Below, one piece after another: positions 50,199 through 61,089 of a DNA stretch of 64,000 nucleotides. Origin of the DNA: Hirudo medicinalis (Eukaryota; Annelida; Clitellata; Hirudinida; Hirudinidae); the NCBI GenBank assembly GCA_011800805.1, contig MPNW01000193.1:73239-137238 (forward strand). The letters are read 5' to 3'. The translations under genes were made by a program, and so were the position numbers. Every line of letters starts with the position of its first letter. Position 1 is the first letter of the stretch. The notes beneath the pieces were generated by a model. It did no database searches and was not told where the DNA came from. It saw nothing but the letters and a program-made list of their open reading frames with translations.

Positions 50199-51854
50199 TT
50201 TTTTTTACATAATTCCAGCAGTTTGAGATTCTCATCAGTCACATAATGATTTTTTTCAAATTGTTTAGATTTAAATATCTCGTAAATGCCTCGGATTTTT
50301 CTGTCTAGCTGAATTGAATTTGTGGACTGTATTCGCCTTGAAATGGAAATTTAGTAAATATTCTGTTTGTTTTTACCATAACAATTATGTTCAAACGAAT
50401 TTTCTATAAATGCATTACAAAAGCAAAAAGAAAAGTTATTAATTTATTAATTAGGATTGAAGAATAGTGCGATTTGTCTTATATAATCTTTTTTATGTCA
50501 AACCTAAATCCACTAAATATGACAACCAAGAACTATTGAATTCTGTATCTGTTGTGTTTCTCCCGCCCCTTGCTTAGAAGAAAAGCAATGCTGAACAAAT
50601 AAGAGAAAAGCACTTGAAGAGTGACGTAAATGTATAAATGGCGGGATGAAATAAATCAGCTAAAACTTTGTACTCGTTTCTTGTACTTTGACTCTCCAAT
50701 CTATTTATAGAGACTTATTGTGGTCGATTGGGGCCATATGTTAATTTCATCGGGTGTGAGAACCGATCGTTTCTATAATCAAATTCACCGGGTCGATACG
50801 TCGTATCCTTACATGTGTATGTTGCATCGCTCTCGCGCCGAATCCAAAGTTTAGTTTTTGAAAAAAGGTCACTTATCAGATTGAGACTTGCAAACTTATT
50901 AGACGATTTATTTTAAATAATAATAAAAGTTAGTTAATAAAATTTTATATTTAACAAATTTAAAATTAAAGATTGCTATGCAAATTTTCTGTCTATGTTG
51001 TATTACCGGAAGTTTTATTATAACGTTGCATTCGTGTTTTGGATGGTGGCTCTTAAAAACGTACTTTTAACGAAAATATTGCAACGTAAGTGGTCATTAA
51101 AATAATATATTCACATTGTTAAATTGTGGATTAATAACTCCACAAAATTACGCAGCGCATTTTAAGTCCTTTGCTGCCGGCTCGGAATTTATATTTCTGA
51201 GCATGTTGAAGCGAGGTGCTTTTAAGGATAACTCTCCTTAAAATGGTTGTGCCACAAGTGAAATTTAAATTCGAATTTATTTGCTTGTCTCGTACTACCT
51301 TAATTACTAAATTTTTTAGCTAACCAGTCAGGACTTTATAAATACTCAATTTTCCACCAAGTGTTAATGCTTTAAAATAATTAGGTTAAGTGTATGTAAA
51401 AGTTGGACAAATAAATGCAGGTTTAGGCAAACCAGTTAAATTTGGGTCACCTTTGTTCTAGTTGGCTGGTACATTTTCTTTGTCCTCACTTACCTTACAT
51501 CTTAGTTTTGCAATGCTTTTAAATGGCTGTCAACATTTCTTTAATAACATCATTCAAAATACAATCACTTTCTCTTGAATACTCATATTGCTTCCTTAAC
51601 TTTTGCTTGGACAATCTCCTCTTCTGGAAACAGCTATTTGTTATTTTATCTAGCATAGGACTTTGTAATTTTACTGCCATGTAAAGTATGCATTTTATGC
51701 ATAATGACTTTAAAGATGTGGTTGGGTTTGGACTCCAAAATAATTTTAAATATATATTTTAAGAGTCAAAAAAGTAGTTTGATGCTTTACCACATATTCT
51801 TAAGATTACTGCATTGTTGATATTTTAATAAAGAGATTCATTTGTAATGCCAGG
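50199..51854 (+). promoter_or_regulatory. 3'UTR of the 495-aa gene, then PABPN1 promoter (ETS-type site) and predicted 5'UTR exon
   Basis: The first ~460 bases are 3'UTR up to AATAAA at 50,650. Further right, ACCGGAAGT at 51,005-51,013 is a consensus ETS/GABP site, typical of TATA-less housekeeping promoters. A good donor (GCAAC then GTAAGT) follows at 51,085/51,086. The sequence before 51855 ends in an acceptor (TGCCAG at 51,848-51,853). A non-coding first exon of about 51,015-51,085 spliced to 51,854 is therefore likely. The intervening ~770 bases would be intron. Confidence 0.5.
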
Positions 51855-52670
51855 ATGTCGTTAAATGGAGAGGACCAGAGCTACCAGTTTGATGAGAGTG
51901 CAGAGGATGTCGACCTGAGCGGAATCAGTTCTAAAGATGCAGGAGATGTAGATGCACTCGGAGATGAGAGCATGCAAGATGACCCTGTGAGTTTTTGAAG
52001 TTGTACTAGTTGAAGTTGTTTTGAAGGTATCTATTGAATACAGCAGATGTTTAGCTGAATAAATGTTTTCCACTGTTGTGTCTAATGACCTTTAGGCAAC
52101 TATTTTGATGCATGAATTATCCAGGAATTGGAGGTGATCAAGGCCAGAGTAAAGGAGATGGAAGAGGAGGCAGAAAAGATAAAGGAGATGCAGAATGAAG
52201 TGGAAAAACAGTATGGAAACATGGGACCATCTAGGAAGGGCAGTCCTCCTGCCCTGTCAGTCGAAGAAAAGTTGGATGCTGACACTCGGTCTGTTTGGAT
52301 AGGCAATGTTGATTATGGGGCAACTGCAGAAGAGTTGGAAGCCCATTTCCATGGCTGTGGTTCAGTCAACAGAGTCACCATCATGTGCGACAAGTACACG
52401 GGTCATCCCAAAGGTTTTGCCTATGTCGAGTTTGCAGACAAAGATGCGGTGAACACTGCCATGGCTCTAGACGAGTCTCTGTTCAGAGGCCGACAAATAA
52501 AGGTCACTTGCAAGCGCACAAATCGTCCGGGCATCTCCACCACAAACAGGCCACCAAGGGCTCGCTACATGAGACCCCGCTACGGTTATGCCCCAATTTA
52601 TGCCACCCACGTGCCCAGATTCAGGGGAAGGTTTAGGCCAAGGAAATCATTTCATTATTCACCTTATTAG
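51855..52670 (+). CDS. PABPN1: Nuclear poly(A)-binding protein (PABPN1/PABP2)
   Basis: Binds poly(A) tails in the nucleus, stimulates poly(A) polymerase and sets tail length. Two coding exons, 51855-51986 and 52125-52670, join in phase to 225 residues. The N-terminus is acidic ([13 protein letters not shown]), as in the family, but lacks the poly-alanine tract of vertebrates. The coiled-coil helix reads [18 protein letters not shown] at about 46-63. The single RRM has RNP2 VWIGNV and RNP1 KGFAYVEF, with [20 protein letters not shown] nearly identical to the human protein. After the [22 protein letters not shown] leads into an Arg-rich tail ending FHYSPY; the SPY terminus is conserved. It is the clearest orthologue in the window. 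Confidence 0.97.
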
Positions 52671-55600
52671 ATTATTACAATACCATGAACAATAGCAGTA
52701 CGATGTATGCGTCCATTTCAGGTTCCTCTGACTTTTGCTGCTATAAGCCATCGGGACGTATGTGTGATCAAAGTTCTGTTGCACGGACATTTTGTTATGA
52801 TTTCATGAAAAAAATCTCACTAAATTCCCCCACTTGTTAAACATGAGTTTATTTTTACATGCCTCTTGCAACTGTACATTTGTACTATTTGTACAGACGT
52901 CTATTTGGGTGTTTTGATAGTGAGTCTAAACTGTGGAAGTGGGCAAAAAAAAATTGACAAGAGAGTTTGGTTTGATATGGAGTTTCTGGTTTCATTTTGG
53001 TGCAGATAATACTTTTATTGCACAAAGATGTCTTCACATTTTATCATTTTTAGTGGTGTTTGTTTAATTGAATCAATGTTTTCAGTTGATTGGTAGTTTC
53101 TTTTGGTGAATGAAGATTTTTGATAGCAAGATGTGACAGCACGTGCTTTTCTTTTGCAAACCAGATTACACTCATTCAGTTAACATATAAGAGGCAGTTT
53201 CTTGGAAAATTGAAAACTTATTTATGGACTCTGTGGTTAATTTAGATGTCTCAACTCCCTGCTAAGCAGATGTTATGAGAGGGACCACCCAATTGAGATC
53301 TCAGTGAGGCAGAATATGAAATTCAACCTGAAGCCCAGGTGGCTGGCAAGAGTTGCATCCACTTTTTTCTACCTGGTTAATTTTTGTTTCGAGTCGTTTT
53401 CAAGGGGCTTGCACTTAATGACTTCTCTTAGGAAGAATTCAACGTTTAAGGTGAAGTCATTTCATTTAGGAGGCAGATATGTTTCTAAATGTGGCAAGAA
53501 TAACCAAAGTTGTAAGGACGGTAGTTGGGATGCCTGTGACCTACTGGGGCGTTTTCCCCTCTTGCAATATCTTCGAAGACAATTGATTATACAATCATTA
53601 ATTACTGTTAATCGTCGCGTTGTACATTTACCTGGTCAAACCCATTAGTGGGGCTGCGCTCAATCATAACAGCACTTGGATCCTCTGGGATGCGACATCT
53701 CCGATCAAATATTGATGAATTGCAAAAGTAGAGATGAATATTTCTATTTTTTCTTTTTTGTAGCGAGGCTACTGGTGTTTCCCTTTTGGAATTTACTTTG
53801 CTTTAGGAAATTATCATTACGTTTAAAGTATATTTTTATTCAAAATGTTTAAAAGTGGGCGGATAGAATTCCGAGCGCGGCTCAACAGCTGCCCTTTGGA
53901 ACAATTGCTTTGTACAATAAATCCAACATATGAAGCAAAAACTTGAATTCGGAAGTCCAGTTTTTTTTATTCATTAATGAATTTTCAAAATTTTCGTTAC
54001 TTTTCAGCTGAGCACAAAAAAAATTGACAAAATGTTCATTATATGATTAGTTTTATTAATATTAGCTGAAATATTTGTGCTTTAGTCACATCAGTCTATG
54101 CTGATATTCAATTGAAAAAGCGAGACTTCGTCATTAATAAGTCAGGAAAGTCTCGTTAAAAGCTTCTTCCTTGACAAACCACTTCCGCCTAATTGGAGGA
54201 GCAAATACATCGATCATTCTTCGCTGGTTGTGGTATAATTTGACAGTCTTAAGAAGAGCAAACCTCTTCAGACGACATGCCAATGCTCCACTTATGAATG
54301 ATTTATGTGCTGCCTGTCACCTGGAAAATTATCTTCATACAAAAGCAGGTGTAAGACTGCCTCCCTCCTCTGATACCTGCCCTCTAATTAATATCTTCAT
54401 TGTACTCTATCCACACCTTTGCGAGGTGTGAGAAAAAAGTCTCCAGGTGTTCCGGTTCCTCGGACGAGTTTTTACCCCTTGGTGCGTTCAGACGCGTGAT
54501 CCTCGTTGCATTAGAAAGAAAATGAATCCTGAAACGCAATCAAAATTGGAGAACTTTCACATTGCACTGAATGGTGATGAAATTCTGTTGTTGTTTTTTT
54601 TTACCTTATCTCTCTAATGATATATACTTTTGCGTCTGCGAAGTGCGGCCTAATCTTATTTTCAACCCGCAAAGTTTCACAAGAAATATTATCTCAAGTA
54701 ATACCATCTTGTCATTAACAAAGCTTTAAAAAAATCACTGGCGCTGGTTTTTGTGCCACATTATCTCAACGTGAAGCAAGTGATCAGTAATATATCTCAT
54801 AAATTAAACAGAACTGATGGTTGGTTATTTAAATGAACCATGTGAACATAAAACGGCCATTACGTTATCACACCGATGATAACAGTAATTACGAAACTAA
54901 ACGTATAAACTATCCATGCTGTAAATTTAGCTGACAATCTCCAGAGTAACCACCCCCAGTCTTCCTTTCGGCACCTAGGAATAGTCGATTGTCATGACAG
55001 AAGACAGCGCATAAGGGGAAGAATAAGAGAAAAGATGGACTAATGGAGAACGGCGGAGAGACAGCCACAACATCGGCGCCTAGTCAGGTCTAGACTGAAA
55101 TATCTCCTCTCCGGTTATCTCCTGGAAGTTCACGCCAAATGACGTTACATCCTTCCAACCCAATTCCGTCCCTCCAGATAGATATGACTTTCCTTTCTGA
55201 CAACGATTTTATCTATTTGTAGGTAAATCAGTCCCCTAATATAACGTGACTTCTCCTGACCGCATATTTGGTGCATCTCGCTGGAAATGATGAACCTTCA
55301 TCCCAATATCGAAAAGCAACTAGATTGTTTAGTCCCTGTAAAAGCTGTCGCGTCGCCCACCCCAGTCTCTAGTGTCATGTCACAATTTTCGCCCGAAGTC
55401 CTCCAACGATCACAAATGATCTCCATCATTACCACCACACTTATTGGAAGAGCAGGGACTCACCCCTAACCAATGTCGACCCGTTAAATCTAATCAAGAC
55501 TTTAATCTTAAGGTGTGAAGAATTGAAGCGGAAACGAATTCATTTATTTATTTGTTTGATTGAAGTCCGTTGCATAACTAAGATGATATGGACTGGAAAC

Positions 55601-58600
55601 TAATTCTGATATACGAGTAATTAAATTGAGACAATTGAGAGTATAATAAAGGTATCCGACCTTCCGACTGTCACACCGTTCAGTTCAGCCCAGAATCTGT
55701 TTTATGTGTCAAGCGATGAAAAATTCACAATAAAACCGCTGTTTTTAATTCATCAATGTATGATCTGAATCTCATGGGAAGTGTCCAATCGAATTTTCTT
55801 TCCTTAACCCTCGAACAATTATATTGTTGAAAACTGCCTTTGAAATGTTTTAACATAATGTAAACTTAATGTTAGCGTGCGATGCTGAGAATTTCTGAGA
55901 AAAAATTTAAGAAGCCACATCCACTTCTTGTCTCCGTTGCAAATAAGGCCTTTCTTCGGCCTTTCACAAACGGCCTCTTTTTAAGTTAAAATCATTTTTA
56001 TTTTACTTATAATTCATTTGTAATTACTGTCGTTTTTTGTAGAAAATTTCTCGCCGACGTTTTAAAAATTAAAACTTAAAATTCGAGAACGAAATTGGAC
56101 TGCGGGCAAAAAATCTTCTTTAATGTGGACCAGTACTTACCTGAGAATAAAACATTAGGGAGCAATTTCATCACTAAATTCAAGATGGCACTTTAAACAA
56201 CATTAATGCGCACATTTTTTAAGCCGATGAGGTTAATATCCTTCTTAATAGACACGATACGATTATTAACCAGTTTAATGCTGCAATAATCTGTATAAAT
56301 TGAGATGCTAAAACCCGGTGAAATTAGAAAATATAAGTGACAGACATTTTCCTCGGGGGTTCCAATGCGCGCCATTGCAATTTTCAATCGAATCCATTTG
56401 TAGGAAATAAAACCTCTTTCCGGGAATAAAGCTTTGAGTTCCAGGAAAATTCGATAAAGGTGAAACTTAATCGAACGCGTCGAAGTCCATTTCCTGCATC
56501 GAAGAGAAGCAATTAACTCTGGAAAATCATCCCCGAGATGATTCGTCCACCTCAGATTGTAATTATTATGTTATCATACCATCGTTTATTATACCCGTTG
56601 ATGTTGTTGTTATTCATATTTATTCGAAATCCATACCGAGTGGCGGACATCATTCAGATGATGGGACGTTTCCATCGTAAGAAGAATTACTCGTCTGCTG
56701 TACGAGTGGCGCCTCAGGGTCAGACGAAGCTGTCAAATTCCGTCGTCGACTCGTGTCACCATCCATGGCCGTGTTGTTCTCTCGCGCCATCTTTTTTCAT
56801 AGAAGAGATCTTTTATGACTTTCGCTTTGTTAGTTCAAAGTCCTTTGCCGAAATGTAACCGAAATGATTTGGACTTCATTTAAGATTAGTTTCGTGGTTC
56901 GTTTCCGAGCGTTCGATGCACTTATCGTGCTCTAAGATTACAATTTTTACAATAAAAAGTTTATAGCATGTCACTCTCTTACGCAATCTAGCGCTTTGTA
57001 GTTATGTTGAATTTAACAGCTTGTTTTCGTGTCTGTTAATTCTAGAAAATAACAACCTCCACTACAACTACTAGGTTGAAATCAACGAGACACGTCGATC
57101 GATCAAAACAGACGTGGTGCTCAAAATGGCTCGTCTAATGGCCTCAGTTTTGAAAATTTAGATCGATTAGAATTTTTATTTCGAAACTTTGAAATTCAGA
57201 CAATTTGTTCTTGGAGGGTTTTTTTTTTATCGCTTCCACGGGATCGATTCAGACTTTCAGTAGCACGAGCCTCAATTTCATATCCGTTATCTGATACTCT
57301 TCGAAGATGTGAGAGCCATCATTTTATCATTTTTTACTACCTCCGGAGCTTTTTTGATCAAATTTTAATTTCTAAAAATAAAATATTTTGCGAAATGAAA
57401 TTTTATCTCAAAAAACTAAAGTTAATTTAAATTTCATGGGAAATTATGATTTCTTTATGGTTTCAAGCAATTTTGCCCGAGGCAGTTTAATTCAAATAAG
57501 TGATATGTAAAAAGAGAGCATTTTTAAAATGTAAATAACAATGTGCATGCGCACTTATACCACTTTAACAACGTGTCTAATTCAAAGTTAATTATTAGAT
57601 TTTTTCTGGACTACAAATCATTAATATTTAGCTAACTCTATCCATATGAAGTAATAAACTGTGCGCCACAAGAATATCGAGATAAAATAGAGAAAAGTGA
57701 ATTTCTATTCAAAAATTCTTTTTTTGCGCTCCTCAATGTCTGTCATTTCGAGACAAATTGACGTTTCCTGTGCTACTCTTGTCTCGTCCGCAATGGGTCA
57801 TGGAGTGCAGCCATCCATTATTATTTTTATTGTCGTAGTTTTCTTGTTGTTGTATTATTGTCTTTATTATTTATTTTATTGCCATTGTCTTTGTCATCAT
57901 CGTCGCGACGATTACCATTCGACGCCGGGGATGAGTTGAGAACGAACATCACATGAGCGTAATTATCTAATTCACTTTTAGTTTAATTCTTTTCCATTAA
58001 ATTAAGGTCGTTTGTTTGAGACAAGTAGATTGAAAGCGTTGAAAATGCAAATCATTTAATGTAAATATCTATTTATTTTATTCATAAAGTGAGTGAAACG
58101 GACAGCATTTCTTTTCGAAAAATCGATGAAATGTCGTCGACATGTTGTAGCCAGGTGATTGGGAGCCAAGTAGGTGATCCTGTTGAATGAAAAAGTCGAA
58201 ATGTCTGAGGACGTAAATTTCGGATGAGAATTGATTGCAATTCTTCTTCAGACATTGAGTCGACCGCGAGTTCTAATTTTATCTTTTTATTGTCATTAAC
58301 ATCAAACCGTTTGGTGTTGTTGTCAATGATTATTGCTCTTACTTCTAATATTAATAGTAGTAACATTTGGGCCGATGATGGATGGTGATGGATGCATCTG
58401 CTCCGAAAGTTGGCCATCTTTTCGCTGAAGTTTCGATTCATCGCGAGCCAATAAACATCAGAAAGTTCAATCCTAAAGGCACGTTCTTTCAGTTATGGAC
58501 CGGAGATCGATGGGCGAGAGGAAATTCAGAAAGTGCGAATTCATTTGAGAATTTATTTATTTAAAAATCTCCTCACGCCGTAACACACGGTAACAGAAGT

Positions 58601-60449
58601 GCGTAGCCTTTCGACGCCAGCGTCTGACTCCGCATGTTTTTACGACGGGCGCCGACAATCCTTCCTGCTCAGAAAGTCCTCAATTGAATACGAATTTAAT
58701 TGGGTTGATTCTCTCGAAAGTACCTCAATTACGAGCCAGGCGAACGAACGAACGACAATGAGACTCTCTGACTAGGAGATAAAACTTGAATTTTCATTCA
58801 CGACACACAGACGGTCTCTTCTGAGAGTCTCCTGATCAGTAGACGGACAGCAGACTTTCTCTGGCTGACTGTCAACAATAACACCAACAACAACAACAAT
58901 AATAACAACTACGCATTCCTCCGTCCTGTGCGGTGCGCGTTTGAATAAAAAAAAAACAATTGCATAATTTGAGAGAATACTATTATAATGTAATAATTTT
59001 ATTTGCCCACAAAACGAAAGACGACATCCTCGAATGAGAAACGTAGACATGGCAAAGGAAGGAAGGAAGGAAGGAAGCCATCAACAACAAAAAATAAAAA
59101 GAAAGTTTTCTTTAGTTTACTTTACGATGGCACTGAGAAAAGAAGAAAGAGATCGTGAGCCTCGAGAAAGGGGCTGACGATACGGAGTAGAAGCGTATAC
59201 CGTATACAAGTCAGGCACATCGAACAATCATTCAATGCTATTTAACGTTCAGTCTGACCGCCGCCGAACTCTTCTGTGGCGATGCGTAGAGCTTCCTCTG
59301 GCTCCTGCCGCACGACTGCACTTTATTTAACCGCTCGACTACACGCGTTTCGTACTGCACGGCCAGTTAAAACGCTCTCGCATGCGCTAGACTAAACAGC
59401 GATCTCGCGAGTTAAAATTTTCTCGGCAGTTTAAGTGTGCCACTCGAGATAGATAGGATAGGCTTCGGTTTAGTCTTTCGTCGATTGTCAATGGAACGGG
59501 ACTTCACTTTGAGTTGAACACTATCTCCTCCTCTCTCCCTCACCCCCCTGGTATCTCCGCCATCTGCCTGCCTCGAGCATTCTTACGACGACGACAACAA
59601 CAACAACAAAGACGAGGAAGGGAGTCTTTTGAAAAACATTTTCATCGCTTCAATATTGGAGATAATTAGTAGAAAATCGAAAAACGAGAAAAAGAAAGAA
59701 ATAAAAGAAAGAAACGAGAAAAAAAAAACAGAAAAAGAGAAGAGAGACCGAGTATAGAACGAACGGGCGGAGGCAGACTGAACTGGCGTCGGCGGGGGAC
59801 GTGAGAGCGGTCGAACGAGAGTGAGTGGAGCCAGTCAGACTGGCACCGGTCGCTCTCCAGTTCAACTGTTGCTTGCTCATTCGTTTGTTATTTTACCACA
59901 ACACCACCACCGCTGCTGACATCGCGGACCGGTTCGCGATCAGATATTTTCCGACATCTTTCTCGGTCCGAGTGATTTTAGTCGGTCACCATTCTTCTTC
60001 TTCTTCTTCGTCCCGAGAAGAGCGAAATCGAGTTCTTCGACCGACTCTGCTTCGAGCGTCGTAACGTTAGTTTTGCGAATTTCAAAGCGAAGGAAAAAGA
60101 GTGCGTTTCGTTCGATTCTTATTCGCATGTGGTTCCACTCCTTGAAGATTTGAGTTCTGAGCGGACAGATTGGCGCTTGGTGCCGTGCGATGTGTTGTTG
60201 TTCGCTTTTCGGATCTTCTCAACTCTCTGAGCAGGCCCACAAGGTACTTGTCGACAGTTTATTTTTGAGTTTTCTTTGCCAGCATCATCATCATCAGCAG
60301 CAGCTGCTGCACAGAGAAGCGTCGTCGAGCAGGCGAGTCCAAGTTCGGGAATTAGTTTCAAGTCCTCAGAATCTGGTCCGACTCAACCAACGACGACGGG
60401 ATTTTCCACTAGTCCGCACTACCCATGCTCTCAGTCCTGCTTTGGATTT
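52671..60449. other. Gene-poor interval: PABPN1 3'UTR, intergenic, then I-SMAD promoter and leader
   Basis: The first ~1.2 kb fits PABPN1 3'UTR (AATAAA near 53,918). From about 54.0 to 58.5 kb I find no frame with a recognisable domain, no RNA gene and no known repeat. From about 58.6 kb the sequence becomes GC- and CpG-richer and includes an AAGG run (59,059-59,078). It contains several CAGAC/GTCTG Smad-type boxes next to GC-rich GCCGCC/GACGCC motifs (see the regulatory entry). The transcript leader of the SMAD gene probably starts within 59.3-60.2 kb. Confidence 0.5.
58611..59841 (+). promoter_or_regulatory. Clustered Smad-type sites upstream of the inhibitory SMAD gene
   Basis: GACGCCAGCGTCTGAC at 58,613-58,628, GTCTGACCGCCGCC at 59,252-59,265, CAGACTGAACTGGCGTCGGC at about 59,774-59,793 and a further CAGAC near 59,836. 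Each of the first three pairs an SBE core (GTCT/CAGAC) with a GC-rich GNCGNC-type box within a few bases. That pairing is the layout of BMP-responsive elements in I-SMAD and Id genes. Spacing does not exactly match the published Drosophila element formulas, so function is inferred. Confidence 0.35.
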
Positions 60450-61089
60450 ATGTTTCGCTCCCGTCGAAGCGCTGTTATCAAGAGGCTCTGGAATCTGAGA
60501 CTAAAGAACGCCGTCACATTGCCGGACAACGCCAACACTTCCCCGGCGGACTACCAGGCAGAGGATTTTAAGAATACCGACAAGATACCACCGAATGCTC
60601 ACCATGGTCAGGGACAGCAGGGTTCGTCGGCAACCGTCAGGGCGTTCGAAAGCATCCTCAACCACTTCTCAGTCTCTGAGGAACTCGAAGAGGCTGATGA
60701 TTGTTCGACTTTTGGAGATTTTAAAAAGTCGGAGGCGAACGACTTTTACGAGCAGCTGAGCCTCGAGCAGCTGGAAGAACTCCTGGAGATTGTAAAAAGT
60801 GCAAAGAAAGACTCGGGCGTCTGCATCCTCTGGAGCAGCGACTCTCATCTTTCTGATCAGAAACTACCTCTCTCTCGCACTAGTTGCCACCTGTACAGGT
60901 GGCCCGATGCGACACCCCGTCATTTAGTATTACGGCCTTTGCCATTTTGTAAAAATTTTCAAGAGATTGTAGATAATGCGGAAAATGTAAAGGACAGAAA
61001 GACAGACATTTTGATGGAAGGTCTTGTATATAATCCCGGGAAACACACCTGTTGCAATCCTTATCACTGGAGTAGAGTATTACATACAG
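60450..61089 (+). CDS. SMAD6/7: Inhibitory SMAD (SMAD6/7 type), first coding exon (MH1-like region); gene continues beyond window
   Basis: I-SMADs block BMP/TGF-beta receptor signalling and are themselves pathway targets. The exon starts MFRSRRSAVIKRLWNLRL, matching the conserved MFRSKRS/MFRTKRS start of SMAD6/7, so I place the start at 60450. An in-frame ATG at 60276 would add 58 residues of Ser/Ala-rich sequence. The divergent MH1-like domain follows: LSLEQLEELLEIVKSAK (the LEXLLQAV helix), the strand motif VCILW, LYRWPDA (family FRWPD) and HTCCNPYHWSRV (family CCNPHHLSRL). The exon ends at TACATACAG with a GT donor at 61,090, phase 1. The MH2 domain is not in the window. Acidic and Ser-rich loops are longer than in insects. 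Confidence 0.9.

Noticed and set aside
58082..58441. 119-aa minus-strand ORF upstream of the I-SMAD gene
   Set aside because: It contains a plausible helix (SMSEEELQSILIRNLR) but no recognisable family or splice context, so chance cannot be excluded.
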